From: Branchiostoma lanceolatum | Taxonomy: Eukaryota > Chordata > Leptocardii > Amphioxiformes > Branchiostomatidae | Direction: 5' to 3' | DNA: 64,000 bases | Assembly (NCBI RefSeq): GCF_035083965.1 | Contig: NC_089732.1 | Span: 12,601,424 to 12,665,423 of the forward strand | Program-made: the position numbers and the translations under genes | The notes under the pieces: generated by a model | What the model was told of the DNA's origin: nothing | The model's database searches: none | Seen by the model: the letters and a program-made list of their open reading frames with translations, nothing else | Shown here: piece by piece, positions 1-13,137 of the stretch | Layout of the letters: the number at the start of each line of letters is the position of its first letter | Numbering within the stretch: the first letter of the stretch is position 1

Positions 1-3000
1 ATGAATGAGTTGCATGCTGTATATGCGAGTTTACTATTCTATTAGCCTAGACGATTCGTGATTGCAGGTGTCAGAGCATATCTGCTAGATCATTGGATTT
101 AGTAATGGGCGTATATCTAAGCATCTAAGTTACGTAAGTGTACAGAAAGAACCTATCTATATTATCAGGGCGCACCTGCAGCAAAAGATATGCGACCAAC
201 TTTACACATTATTGGATGATGATATTAAAAGGCAAACCTCTGCTTCAAATTCTTTTTGAACAGTTTCTTTTCAGCAATTCCTATGTTTGAAATTAAAATC
301 AACCCCATGACATTTACTGTACTGCCTATGGATAACTCCAGTACTGGAACTTCACATATGGTGCTAACATTGCGACGTTTTATCATGTAGCGTTAAATGT
401 GCCATGCATAACACAAGACCCTTACATTACAAGCTCAAGCAAAGATGCTCTCAAAAACCACACGCTATTGATTAGGCACTTAGACCATGAACACGTAGAG
501 GGCATAAAGCTTTAGAAGGTATCAAGAGGTTTGTACTTCGTACATCCCCGTGTGAATATTGATTTTAACCTAAGTCGACGTTAAAAGACTTGTACAAGAA
601 ACTACCTTTACATGGACTCGTATATATCACTGTTGGTCGTTCGGAAGTCTATTGGTGAATAAAATAAACTATACACAAATAAACTATGTTGTTACTTTCT
701 GTATTCACTTATCTTGCACCTTTAATGTGTTCGACTTTATACATTGACACAACTCTAGGTAAGGTACAAAATGTAATAATGGTAATATTTAGTTCCATAT
801 CTCAGAGTGAACACTATTTTTTAAAGCATGCGTTTCCGTTGGGTAATGGAACGATAGTCCCATAACCTCTACCATAACGATAACCCTTTCCAACAGCCTT
901 TTAGTGGCGTACTTTATTAGATATACTTCGATATGATAAAATAAGGACGCAAATTTGCAAGTTTGTAAGAGAAGAAATTAAGATTTATCATCGGTGGTGT
1001 ATAATTATAGAGAATATTAATTCCATGCCGCTTATAATGACATTTCATTGAATGGAAGATCAGTAATTTTGTGGCTTGCGTTCCATTAGAAATAATAAAG
1101 ATTATAGTCATTTGATGAGAATGTGACGCATGCGTAAAGATAGTCATTTCATTGCCATTTGTTAAATCAAATTGCATTTTCTGCATTGATGCACAGAGCG
1201 AATATATAACTAATAAAATGGGTATGTCAAATAGAACAACTTTCAACGTGTAAATTTCGACAATGGCTCTGGTCCAACTTGTAGTCCCATTGTGGCGGTA
1301 ACTGCCTCAATCAGAAATAATCATCCATGACGATCTATACCACACGTAGTGGGGTATTTCTAAGAAACAAATTTCGAACTGTTACATGTTCTCCTCATTG
1401 AAAAAAAGCTGCCAGATGGGAGTATACAAATATATTAATCCAATAGTAAAGATTCAATTTTATTCCTCTTTTCCTGACCTGGATGTCTAATATTCACAAA
1501 CGTGTTACATTTTTAATATCGTGAGTACCTGTGGCCGAGAAAGCAGTATGTACCATTTTAAAGTCTTTGGTATGACTCGGCCAGGGATTGAACTCACGAC
1601 CTACCGTAAGGCAGTATAGTAACGGTGGAGTAATGTACCTCCATAAAATTCACTGGAGGTAGCCAATGAATGATTCACTTACAGTGCTAGTGCCAGCGGA
1701 CCTCATTGCTCTGACGCTTGGATGACAGCCATCAACATTCAGTTTCATTTCCATAATTTCGATGGTCCAAAGATTGAATTTTTCATGACTCTCCTTTTTG
1801 ATACATGAAGATATACATATTTCAATCACTCAGTTATTTACGGTCTGAACGATGGAAAAAACATATATATATGCATATTGCAGTCACTATCATATTCTCA
1901 AGATGAGACCTCCATGCCGTTGACCTCACGAAGAATTGAGACATACGACAATATCGTTAGTCAATCAATAAAACCTCGTCGACGGCAACGTAAATGTTAA
2001 GTGTGGTAAATTGGTGAATTACCGACGGATTGATCAAATTGCCACATCTTTTATCCTGCTAAATGCACAGGAAAACAAGTTTTGTTCTGCGGCTGTGAGA
2101 ATAATTCATTGCGACACGAAACTTGCACAGCTACGACATACGGCTCTATTGAGTACATTATCTGGATCGGCACACTGCCTGGGCACCAGGGGTGATCAAT
2201 AAATTCTCACCCAAAAATTAAGTGCACCGCTCAAATTTCGGGGCATAGTTATAAAGTATAAAGCCTTCTATGATTGTCTACTAGAATTCAAATCATTATG
2301 ATAATTAATTTGCAGGCGACACCCAGCAAAATTAGTTGAGTGAGAAGGAAACAAATATGGACAATTGAGCTGTGACCTGAGGTGTGCGGTATACCTTGCT
2401 CTGCTGAAATTCCGATACCCACTTCTTTTATTTGAAATACGAAGGGAATCCTCATCGAACATTTTGGCAATATCTTTTTGACCCACACAGCTCTGTTCAC
2501 AGTTCGTCCTTGTTTATTAAATAACAATAACCACAATGATTTGAAATTTGGTGGATATTGATAAACGACTTCATACCATATGATTATGCCCCGAATTTTG
2601 AGTTGAGCACCTGATTTCTGTATCTGTATCTATATAGCCGGTACAACCGCCATTAGGAGTAACACACCAGCTTCGCAGGCACGCGGCGCGGCTGCAGCTG
2701 GTTATATTACGCCGAACGGTCTGTTACACCTAGTCTTTGCATATCTTACTGATTCACCTTTTATCTCACGTGTACCAATCATAACTACAACAAACTTGGC
2801 TACAAAGGTGCCAAAAACATATCAATATCACAACGATGTGGAGTAGGATTGCCTTGATCTTCACATCATACTGGTAAACCGTATTCATAGTGGTTGCCAA
2901 ATACCAGTACTTCTCCACTTATAAGTGGTAATTACCTTTACTCGTGTTGCCTAGGCTGCAATTTTTGTAATAACTTAGCAAGAATGAATTCAAATGAGAG

Positions 3001-3851
3001 TTTTAGTACTCGGAGAAAAGGCCACATGTAATCTGCTTTGTATTGTCTAGATAACTCAGTATTTGGATGCGCAGAGGTAAGCTGAAACGTGCTAGTGTAT
3101 TGGAGTTATTAAGATGGATTTGAGAACTATCCGATCGACTGTTTGACCTAGCGCTACATGTACAGGGGCGGCACTTCGGTGACGTTATACATACGAACGG
3201 TAAATTCAAGAGAGGTGCCGCTTTTGGCTACCACGTAGAAAGAATGACCCATTTCGTTATACGACACCACTACTAATGAGGTAGGCGAACGACATGTTGA
3301 TTAATACTTAAAGGTAATATTCCAAAGTCCCTGTGCATTACACAGTTAATTACTCAACATATAATTAGTCTATAACGTCTTTGCATACAAGCCCGTCTTA
3401 CTTAGTACGTAAGGTACGTTAAGGTAGCAAATAGAATGATAGATGCTCGATAGACAGAGAACACATATTCTATGCCATCCTCACAGCACCGTGCTCAGAG
3501 GACGATATAAGTTATATGGGGGTGGAGCACACCATACAATTACAAAGATCCATCTCCATGTACATGACGTCGATAAGAGTTTATCTAACTTTCGCTAACT
3601 ACAGAAGGGCTACAGACTACAGACGCTCATCTTATAGTTACTTAGAATCTTGAAAATGTCTTCTATACTTGTTTCAACCATCAGACAGGACTCAAGACAT
3701 TGTTGTCCATCTTGAATATTATCTCTATTGTAGAACTGCTGGCGCAAATAAGCTAGTTCAAAAGCTAGCTGGACCAGTTGAAAAAAGCAACGTGTTCATG
3801 AGCAATCGCGCTGTGTATACGGAATTTGTAAACAAACGAGGAACATTTTAC
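1..3851. other. AT-rich spacer, no convincing gene
   Basis: No open frame here looks like an animal exon: the short frames are AT-rich, low in complexity and lack good splice sites. A minus-strand fragment of a tRNA-derived SINE lies at about 1530-1630; it shares the tRNA-like B-box region and the flanking phrase with the copies at 13.1 and 49.0 kb. A GC-richer patch at 2618-2730 also looks repetitive. If the exon at 3852-4286 is real, later exons of that gene should lie here or beyond the left edge, but I could not pick them out by eye. Confidence 0.5.
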
Positions 3852-4286
3852 CTTGTTGTCGGAGTTGAGGTCCAGGTTGTTGTCTACGCTGATGAGTGGG
3901 ATGCCAAGCTGGGTGGCCAGGCCGCCCACACCGAGTCCCATCCCGACCGTGTCGACCGTCACCATCACCCTGCGACCCGGGAACTTCACGTAATCACAGA
4001 AGGCTTGAAAAGCTGCGTCCGTGTCGAACGAAGCGTTTATGGACATTCCTGTCCATGACACTTCAATGGCAGGGTTATTCCTGATGATCTTCACGCTTTC
4101 CTGGAAGGCCGACCGGAGATACCCGGTGGAATCGTCGGGGAAGGCTGCGCCAGCGACGGCGAGAGCGCTCTCCGCAAGCCCTCGGTCCTCCCGAACCACC
4201 GTCAACAACAAAAACAGCATCTTGAAAAATAACACTTTAGGTCGTTTCTTCCACATTGAAATCCCCATAAATCGTACATCACTCAT
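3852..4286 (-). CDS. Probable first coding exon of a receptor with a periplasmic-binding-type (ionotropic glutamate receptor-like) N-terminal domain; partial
   Basis: The minus-strand frame is open for about 145 codons up to a good donor (AACAAG|GTAAAA, last exon base 3852). It is clearly GC-richer than its flanks. A Met at 4256 starts a typical signal peptide: basic MWKKRPK, then hydrophobic FFKMLFLLLTVV. A further upstream Met at 4286 is in frame. The mature part has alternating beta/alpha character, with phrases such as AFQESVKIIRNNP, then RRVMVTVDTVG, then ATQLGIPLISVD. This matches the first lobe of the ANF-receptor/type I periplasmic-binding fold found at the start of ionotropic glutamate receptors, perhaps NMDA-type. 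The family assignment rests on pattern only, with no catalytic or unique motif. The remaining exons were not located, so the gene is partial. Confidence 0.42.
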
Positions 4287-6384
4287 CCTCTCAGTAGTAT
4301 TACAAGTTACGCGTGCTCCAAACTGTTTCTCACCGGCAAAAGATGTACTCTAGCATTTTTGTGGACTGAAAACGTCGAAGATTCTCTATTGAAGTGAACA
4401 TCAAGACCTTCGCGGTAAGCAAGAAACTCTTGTCGCGAAAAGTACATATGACCGGTTGCCCTTTCCGTCACGCGTTCGGAAACCGTAAGGCTGACTACAT
4501 TCCCTTCCTAACTGCACGTTTCCCCACGAAACGGTCCCTCCTGTAGGTACAGTTAGAACATCACTAAGAATACAAAATACATGGATAGCTACAAAAACTG
4601 TAAAGTGTTACCAGCAACCTTCTGGCAAAATACTGCTCAGCAGATGCCAGCGCTACATCCACGCGTCGGGCGTTACCACTGTTATATGGGGGTTGAGAAT
4701 GAAAAGTCGTCGTTCTGAATAATTTTCCAAAAGCGCAAAGGCGCGATGACAGGGCAGCTGCTGAGAAATGATTATTACATGGTAAATCGATAAGAGAAAA
4801 CGTTTACAGTTCAGACAATGATATCAAGTGTATTTTCATCGAGATACATCATGGAACGTGCCCCATAGACCCAGGTCCCTTAAGTTTCCTTCATGCAGTC
4901 AGATATAGATCATAAACCTTATAGTGAATTCGTTTCGAATTGGTTTTATAACTTTTATTCCTTATTTTGTTATCTTGCTAATGAAAACCAAGGACCCTGT
5001 TAATTCCAGTATTCTCCATGGACCTGCACGTTCCACTTTCATCTATCATGAAGAGAACGCGGACTCACATCTTAGGAAATACATGCACAATCTAATCTGT
5101 CAACGATAAGCTGCAAAGGAACGCACCGCACAGTAAAATCCCATGGTATGTCCATTACAGAATCACGTACTCTTTAGAACCCATTCTGACACTTTGAATC
5201 AAGCAGCCAGAGCTAGAGATAAACAACCATCTTACCCGTACCAAGAGGCGGGCACCGTTCTAGTTACGTTTTATCAATACAAGCTTACGTTTTATACATT
5301 ATTCAAAAATATCCCCACTTCGTAAAATGCAACATTTTCGGGGGTCAAAATATTGCTTATATATATATATAATATTAAGGCCACTCAGGAATATGCTTTT
5401 GTTACGTCGTCATGTATACACGGCGTAAAAGAGGATGCGACCATTGAGAGATCCACTTCCAATACAGCCACTCTTCTACTTGAAACGCTCCCGCTGACGT
5501 ATTTAATCAAATGATGTTGACGTCGTCATGACAGCTGGCGCAAATGAATCGACCACTTTATTTTATCGAAACCAATTTTGCACTAGAAATAGGGCAATTT
5601 CCTATTGACTACGTTCCACCATTGCCCGCGGCAACATGTCCTATCAAGTGATTAAACGATATTCAGCTAAAGCTGACCTTTCTTCGTTACCTTTTTTATG
5701 ATTAATGCCAGGATCTGAAATGGCACATTTAAATGTCTGTTGATTGTACATTGTCAGTGACAGGAAAAAGCTGCCATGTACTATTGTTGACATAGAACCG
5801 ATCTTGTTGGCAATCTATTCATTTATCAAGATGAATAAAAGTCAGTACAAAATAAGAAAAATCTCTGATATATACCTCAAAGACAGTTGATGCTACATTT
5901 AGGTATTACTCAATGTTAATTAACGGTTTAACGTATTAGCTATTTTTGCAATGGATTTATACCGATAGTCTTAATCATAATTGATACGTTCCTGGTTTTA
6001 AGTGACATTGGTAACAGACGTTTCTTATTGTCTTTAGGAGAAACATTAATGTTTTTTGACATTCGTAACCCACGGGATCTTTTATGATCACTTATTATGC
6101 AATATGAAGTTGAGAATCTACAGCCAGCTTGACGTTGGTATCTTAGGCTCACAGCTACCTTACAAAATCAGAGTAGGCACACGGTAAGGTACTACAAAGC
6201 CAGCTGGAAAGTCATTGAACAAGTCTTTTTCATATCAATTAGTCTATTAGAGTGTATTCTTCATTTATCCACAGCTTTGGTATTGGCATTTGCCTTCGTT
6301 CATAAACTGCATGACACAATCTTTGAATATAGTAGTGCGTATGTGTTAAAGTTCGTGCATTTCCTCTATCTTAATGAATGAGGT
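4287..6384. other. Spacer, no gene seen
   Basis: AT-rich sequence upstream of the putative receptor exon. Any promoter for that exon would lie just above 4286, but I see no diagnostic motif. A short TA microsatellite sits near 5355-5375. The open frames are short and have no coding character. Confidence 0.5.
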
Positions 6385-6700
6385 GATGGCTGTTTCTTCA
6401 CTTCCGGAGATCACTGGGAAGGTTGTCCTCCCCTGTAGGCTCTCATGTGGCTGTGTAGCCCAATCCTGGATCTGCACACTCTGCTGCAGGCCGGGCATGT
6501 ATCAAAAGCCCTGGGTAGGAGGAGACTGGGCAGCAGCAGCTTTCCTGTGGCTTCTCTTCTCTTCAGCAGTCTCTCTTCGAGCTGTTTCAGATCTTTCTGC
6601 ACCTCTTCTGCTCTCCAGGCGTTTCTGTCGTTTGCAGTGAATGAGGTGGTGCCATATAAAACACCCACATATGACCTACTTGCTGCCACATCCGCATTGG
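6385..6700 (-). mobile_element. 3' end of a non-LTR retrotransposon ORF with C-terminal zinc finger (copy 1)
   Basis: The minus-strand frame at 6411-6689 ends in CPACSRVCRSRIGLHSHMR, a C2H2-type finger (C-x2-C, then H-x3-R in this copy). A finger of this kind is typical of the extreme C-terminus of endonuclease/reverse-transcriptase proteins of some animal LINEs. It is preceded by an arginine- and glutamate-rich helix. A second copy at 15.1 kb shares most of the sequence, confirming that it is repetitive. The reverse-transcriptase core is absent, so this is a truncated, dead fragment. Confidence 0.6.
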
Positions 6701-6949
6701 CCTCACGGATGACAAGTATGAATGGTTTGTTGACGCCTAACCTAATTCCATGCGAAATCAGAATCCCCTTCGAACTCTCCTTGGAGTTCGCCGAGTTTAA
6801 CTATTAGTCATGGGGAGATCTAGTTTCCTGGATATGCATAAATTACTCCGAGTGATGAAACATGGGATTACATGTTCTCTGATTGGAGATGCTCATAATC
6901 TACAAATCACTATGCGAGGTGTTTTACTCAGGTTTTTAATGAGGATTGA

Positions 6950-7310
6950 TGATGAGATTACTGAAAATGTACAACTATGTGAATTCTAATGAACCTTTTG
7001 GGATTGTCATTTGATACAATGAATATTTTGTGTGAAAAATTCGTGCCTAAAAAACATACCATTGTCTTGGTACATATATACACACCTGCATGGTTTCTTA
7101 TTTGTTCATATTACTGGGATTATGTTATACTATATTCTAATGTATTGTTTTTTAATGTATATTGTGATGATTACTGTATTCCATGAGTAGGTTGTAGTTT
7201 TGTCTCCATTTTTGGAAGTCAGCCGTTATCAGCGAGAGCTGCGTTGGCTGAACCACTGTATACACGTAATGACCTGTTTCATTGCTAATAAATACAAATA
7301 CAAATAGTAG
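6950..7310 (+). mobile_element. LINE-like 3' tail
   Basis: This AT-rich stretch ends in short tandem units (AATAAATACAAATACAAAT) near 7290-7306. That is the kind of short-repeat tail left by CR1/L2-type LINEs. No recognisable coding sequence remains, and the upstream boundary is not clear. Confidence 0.4.
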
Positions 7311-9084
7311 ACGACCTTTTAGTTTTATTGTTATTCTTTTGAATCCTGACGATGCATCTGAAATTCATGCCAAGTAAATGATTCCCATTCCAAACATCAA
7401 TTGCATACGTAGCTATTATTTGCAAATGTTACCGAATCGTACCCATTTCGGTCATTTAAGGTGAAATTTTCTTATCGCAATAAAAGGTTATCTAATATCT
7501 GAACATCATGATTGTACATAAATTGGAAAATTTGTCTACCGCTTCAATATGATCATTTTATAATGGAAAATATAAATCGATGTGCTAAAACAGGATAGCC
7601 TGGTTCCCATCAGATTTCAATTTTCAGCGTCAATAGTTAACGAGATCGCCTCCTTTTTATTTGCGGTGATGAAAAATGGTCATCATGGGCATTGCCGGGT
7701 CTTCCTGATGATTTTGCAGATTGCACAGGGACCGCATGCATGGAGGTTAATCCTTTATCCGTTGACGCTTCCCTGATTGTATGTTCATACTAATTCAGCG
7801 ACCGAAACTTCAGGTCAGGGTGGTTTCATGAAGGAACATCCCTAGGGAAGAGGGAGGGGTGTTAGGGGTTGTACCAGGAAATTTTCAAGACCAGTGCTTG
7901 GTCACAGGTCGCAATGTGCTGTTGATAATGGATTCGTACAGTTGGCTGACTTGATGGCTTTTTTCATATACTTCTGAAGAGATTGGAAGACCTTTTCACT
8001 GGGAATATATACTAGCATAAAATAGGCGCTACGGACGTGGTACAAGTGAGTAGCATGTTACATGTACATGTTTGGCATGCATAACAATAAGTCGACTGTT
8101 ACTATTACTGTGTTATAAACTGTTTCAAGACTCATGGGTGTATATTATAGCCTATACATGTCTACTTGCCTACACCGTCAAACAGCAAGTATCATTATTT
8201 TGCATTTGGGGAAAGGGTATCATATCTTTGGATTTACACAAGGATGTATGAATGAAACGCTACGTGAGGCAAAAAGAGGCGTTACACAATGGTTATGCAA
8301 CATCTAATGCAGCGGAATTTACGCTTCTTTACGTTTAACTACACTTGTATATTTTGCTATAAGAAGTTTGATAGATTTCAAAACGGTAAGACATGGCTGG
8401 ATCTGTGCAGTTGTCAACTTAAGTTCAAAATCGGTAAAAAGTATGCTTAGTTTTATCATACTGTAAAGGGGATGAGTAGCAGAGAGACATGAACATGAAT
8501 TAAAGAGTTCTAGGAGGCGTTGACGTTGAGGCTATGCTATACAATACCTCACCATGCAAATAGTTAATAACCATGGGACTCTCCTACACAAATGGATTCA
8601 GTCACGTCAAATTTCCAAATCATTGCGTCGGTAAGTGTAAAGGTAGGGAGCGTGAGCTTTGGCGTAGATCCATATTATTGATGTTATGAACCAACTTCTT
8701 CCGGCCAAGGACCATTTCATTAACCCTCGGACGAAAGCTCAGCCCAGGGATCACCATACCATTACGCTTCCAGGGAGACCAAAACCTATTTCCAACCAGC
8801 AGTAATTTTGGTGAACATATTCCGCACTAAATGTGCTGGGGGAAAACAGGACTATTACACGGGGAAAGCTTCCGGACACGTAATTTTCGAGATACAGTAT
8901 ATCATATTCTTACAACGAGATTGCGAGCTGGTAGAATTACCAATTCTACCGGCAGAGATCCACATCTGTCGACAAAAGAATATGTTAGGTGGTCCGCCAT
9001 TCATGAATACTAAATTTCAAGTCAATCCACCGGTCTAAAGTGACACAAATCGACGTTGAAAAGTTCTGTTATGTACACCCACCT
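7311..9084. other. Spacer, no gene seen
   Basis: Unremarkable AT-rich DNA. The overlapping short frames at 8808-9038 have no domain, no plausible splice sites and no coding bias. Confidence 0.5.
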
Positions 9085-9815
9085 ACACACACATTGTGTT
9101 GTATTTTATTTATGTCATATCACCCGAGAAAACACACATGGCAATGCACAATAATGCGCCGAAAGTTGAGGGAGTTTTGTGTCCTCGAACACAAAACTGT
9201 AACAACATTGATTCCAACCACCGAATCCGGTATTCGAATTTTCGACGGCGGCGCATCCGGCGCACTCGAAATGCATTGTAAATATTCTATGGAAGCCCGT
9301 GTGATACAACTCTAGAACCTCATGTGATACGGATAGTTATCACACGGTCCGGAACACCCGTATCAGGCCCAGGCATGACATAAATACAGAATACAACACG
9401 GGGTATTCCGTATCACCCGAGGTTCCAGCCCGACCGCGGGTCGGATCGCCCGACGGCCGTAGGCCGGAGGGCGATCCGACCCGCGGGAGGGCTGGGACCG
9501 AGGGTGATGCAGAATACAACGTGTTGTATTTTATTTATGTCATACCTTGGTCATAACCACCCGAGAAAACACACATTTCAATGCGGAATGCGCCAGAAGT
9601 TGAGGGAGTTTTGTGTCCTCGAACAAGAGACTGTAGCAACATTGATTCTAATCTCCGAATCCGGTATTCGAATTTCTGACGGCCGCGCAACCGGCGCGCT
9701 CGAAATGCGTTCGAAATATTCTATGGAAGCCTGTGTGATAACACTCCCGAACCCTATGTGATCCGGATAGTTATCACACGGTCCGGAACACCCGTATCAG
9801 GCCCAGGCATGACAT
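9085..9815. repeat. Two direct copies of a ~300-bp repeat separated by a GC-rich palindrome
   Basis: Copy 1 (about 9097-9400) and copy 2 (about 9520-9815) are clearly homologous. Each begins with the phrase GTTGTATTTTATTTATGTCA and ends with its inverse (TGACATAAATA...), so each unit has terminal inverted repeats. Between them, 9410-9510 is a near-perfect GC-rich palindrome, in strong contrast to the AT-rich surroundings. Relatives of this family occur at about 23,800-24,115, 40,770-40,980 and 46,430-46,550. This is probably a nonautonomous DNA transposon family; its superfamily is not determined. Confidence 0.65.
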
Positions 9816-11579
9816 AAATATAAATATGAATCGATAAGACCAAAGGTTTTGACTTGCTGCTTTGTAATCAACTGTAGAAAAGAGCACATGATAATCAAAT
9901 TCTAGATTGAGATTCAGAAAATTACTTATCCACGAGTCTATACCTTGAAAGCTCATCGGCCCTTCAAACGAAGGGTACCATAGATGAAATGGAGGCCAAT
10001 GTACATTTACCCCATAAGGTACAATTCGTCACAGGCCACAAACTTCATAGGGGTATGAATGACAGACGGCAGGTGCAACCACCTGAGATTTAAAACAATT
10101 ATGATGGGGTGTATATGATGGACATTACTTAGTGTGGTTTCATTCTTAAAGTATGATTTTATAACGATAATCATGGTGACGTCGAGAAATTCTACTTGAC
10201 TGTTTTCTCTTGACTATGGAGAGAGAATGTAGGAAAACCGCCCCTTCCCCCCATATCATATCAATCCAAAATACTTGGTACGTATGGAGTTTGAGGTGTT
10301 GGAAATTTAAACAACGGACCACATGGTGTAAAGGCAGTATAGATAACGTCAGGTTTCGCGAAATACATTGCTAATTTGATGAATACTTGTACTATGATGA
10401 ATATTGCTGTTAGCACAACGAGTTGGCACCAAGCATTCTATCATGTAACCACATCAAACAAACTTAAAAGAATAAAAATTTGTCTAAGCTGCTATAGATG
10501 GACTACACTAAATATCACTGCAGTTTATAGCAGGTAAAAGAATGGTGTTGCGATGAACCCCTTATAGCCCTGTTTATATGTATTAAGGCTCTTTCACCTA
10601 TGGCATGAATAGGGGGAACTTGCATTTATTCCAGTTACTGTGAATATATCTAGTACAGCACTTCACGTAAGACAAAAGACAGTGATAGAAGCAAAGAGAG
10701 TGCTGTGTCACGGTAAGATTCACTTTGTGTGTTTGATTTTCCAGACCATCTACTGACCGTAAATTCGTTTTATGTGGCTTTATATGGACCTCATTGCACG
10801 CTTTACATCGATTTCTCGAACAATTACCTTGCGAGAACCTTTAGTACCCCTCACTGACAAAACCCTACCACCCATAGCAACTGGACAGAACATATCTGCA
10901 GACCATGTGTTACATTATGGCAATCACTCGTAATCTTTATTCAGATCATACAGAAGTACAGATACAGATATTCGAGTATGATGACCATGTCAGTTCCTAC
11001 ACCTGAGTGAGGAGGGTTGACACGGTAGCCTTCGCGTGGATTTGTTTAGGGTGGACGACAGGTTGCGAATCTGACACCCACACACTTTGGGCATCCGTCT
11101 TCTCCAGCGGCACCATTTCGAGGGAGACGTGCTGGTTCTGGTTGGGATGCTCTCAGTGAGCTGTCGGATGACTCTTACGCTCGAGGTCCGCCTTGATAAC
11201 GCTGCTCTCGTCCGCCAGTGCAACTGCCGTTGGAGACTTGTCCCTCTAACCGAGGGTGTTACAGGTCATTACAAAATAAGGCACGTTTCTGTGTTTATCA
11301 TAGACATGGGTAACATGTATTATTTTTTAAACTGACATTTGTGGGCACCTTATGGGCAGCTGCTGCCACTTGGCGTCAACGCTGAATATCATAAAGATTC
11401 AATAACATATAAAGGCAATATCAACTTTGAATCCATCCGTGTGAAAGAAAGTTATAGTAGCCAATCTTTCATAAGTTGACTCACTACAAGTGAAACATGT
11501 TCCTTACGATGTAGCACTTCTTATTAGAAAAACAAACCCATACCACTTACTCTCTGTCCAAAGATCTATCTACCCGTGA
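9816..11579. other. Spacer, no convincing gene
   Basis: Mostly AT-rich. A GC-richer island at about 10,975-11,240 reads on minus as short interrupted coding-like peptides rich in Arg, Ser and Thr, but with stops and no recognisable domain. It may be a decayed exon or retrocopy, and I cannot support a gene. Confidence 0.4.
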
Positions 11580-11830
11580 AAAATCAGTTCCATAGCATGT
11601 CCAGAACACGAGATATCAAAACAAGAAGTTCCGCTGCAGTACCGTAAGAAGCCACTAGGGGGCCCAAAATCTAAACGTTTTCAGGTCTCATCAAAACCTA
11701 CCAACATATCAAATACCAATACAATCCATCCAGACATTCTCGAGTTATGCTGGTCTTCTACACACATACACACATACATACACACAATCGCTACCCTATG
11801 CATAACCTTCTCGGCGAAGGTAATAAAATC
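11580..11830 (+). repeat. Dispersed repeat family D, copy
   Basis: Shares an ordered series of phrases (CATAGCATGTCC..., CACTAGG.GGCCCA, CATACCAAAT-like, then CA-rich ACACACA, ending near CTCGGCGAAGGTAATA) with copies at 20,440-20,695 and 31,905-32,190. A reversed fragment lies at about 27,795-27,925. It looks like a SINE or MITE family. Confidence 0.55.
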
Positions 11831-12040
11831 TGCGCGTGTTTGTATGCCCTAGACGAAAACGGCTCCTGACAAAACATGAAGAAAGGGATCACATTTGCCA
11901 TCAATCTCTATCGCATCTTTCGGAGGATCAAGTTGACGTGGCCTAGATACGTCAAAAAAGGCAAATGTCAACCACATTTATTTGAAACGGAAGCATTAAA
12001 CTTATGCTCATATTACTAGCCTCTTCTGTAGGCCTCCGTT

Positions 12041-12248
12041 TACTGTAATTACTGTAAAACTGTAACTTAATTCTAGCTGATTTAACAGTCACTAGTCAAC
12101 AGCTGAAATTCCATCATCGCTAATATTTGATCACTAATATTTAAGCCAGTAATGTTTGTTCCCACCGTTAAAATCAAGTGCCGTGACCTACTCTATTTCC
12201 CCCCAACCGCTAAATTTTCCTGCCGCTATATTAAAGTGATTTACAGTA
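12041..12248 (+). mobile_element. mariner-like MITE, 208 bp
   Basis: The element begins TACTGTAATT and ends GATTTACAGTA, so it has TIRs around CTGTAA flanked by a TA dinucleotide, as in Tc1/mariner-type insertions. An inverted homologous copy of 211 bp lies at 48,023-48,233. The two copies share their whole interior, including the phrases about GTGACCTACTC and CAACAGCTGAAATT. It has no coding capacity. Confidence 0.7.
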
Positions 12249-12849
12249 TTTCTAGGAGGGGGTAGGGGTATGGGAGCGCTGATTTGTGATTTTCAAATTA
12301 TGCGGGCCAGGTTCTTTTGCTGTTGAAATCGTATTTTTCCCAAGCATAACAAAACATGACCCCGATGAGTTGAAAATCGGCGCTCCCTCAAAAATAAACG
12401 CCGGCGCCGCCCAGGAGTCCTGCAATGGAGGCTACATTTCCCAGAGTCCAACCAAGAGCGTGTGATTTGCCACTAGGGTAGCCACAGGCTATCTATCTGA
12501 TAAATTCCTTCAATCATACCGAATTCGAAATTCAATTTGAAAGATAACACTATAACACAAATTATATGCCACGAGATTGTACCGTCCAACATTTATCAGC
12601 ATCAAATTGGAAACTGATGTGCAATAATATTGATTTTGATTTCATCTCATGCATTAAGCGAAGTGTTAAGGTAGCCTCAATCCATTGTAGGGGCATGTTA
12701 GGAGCTGAGGTGGTTTTCTCGTACATACAAAGAATGTATGTAACGTTTTAAAAACGGTAGAATCTTAACGTTCACCAGCTGATGTTATCTCTGCAGTCCT
12801 TTGGTAGGTTTGTGATTGTCCACCGCATTCCCCTTCCACAGCTTCAGGA

Positions 12850-13045
12850 TACTATAAATGCACTAAAGTTCGCGTGGTTTTTATTTGGCGCTAAAGGGAA
12901 ATTGGAGTGTTCGCGGTGGTTTTAATTTCGAGGCAGTGCTATATTCACATACAGCTACAGTATTGGACAAAAATGTTCGCGGTGGTTTTAAGTTCACGAA
13001 AACGGCGAACATAAAACCACCGCAAACATTTCTGCATTTACAGTA
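12850..13045 (+). mobile_element. MITE with TACTGTAAATGCA-type ends
   Basis: The ends read TACTATAAATGCA on the left and TGCATTTACAGTA on the right. The interior repeats the phrase GCGGTGGTTTTA in both orientations. A second copy is at 21,494-21,675, and weaker fragments lie in other introns, for example near 53,760. TA-flanked ends suggest a Tc1/mariner-type nonautonomous element. Confidence 0.6.
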
Positions 13046-13137
13046 ATAAGATATTCCACCTACGCAGCAACGCCACACAGATTGACTTACAGGATACCAA
13101 ATCACACTTAAAGCCACCTCTGGTATGTGGACCAGTA

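Noticed and set aside
12425..12450. GGCTACATTTCCCAGAGTCC resembles a ZNF143-type promoter motif.
   Set aside because: The match is incomplete, and no first exon or transcript start is evident nearby.
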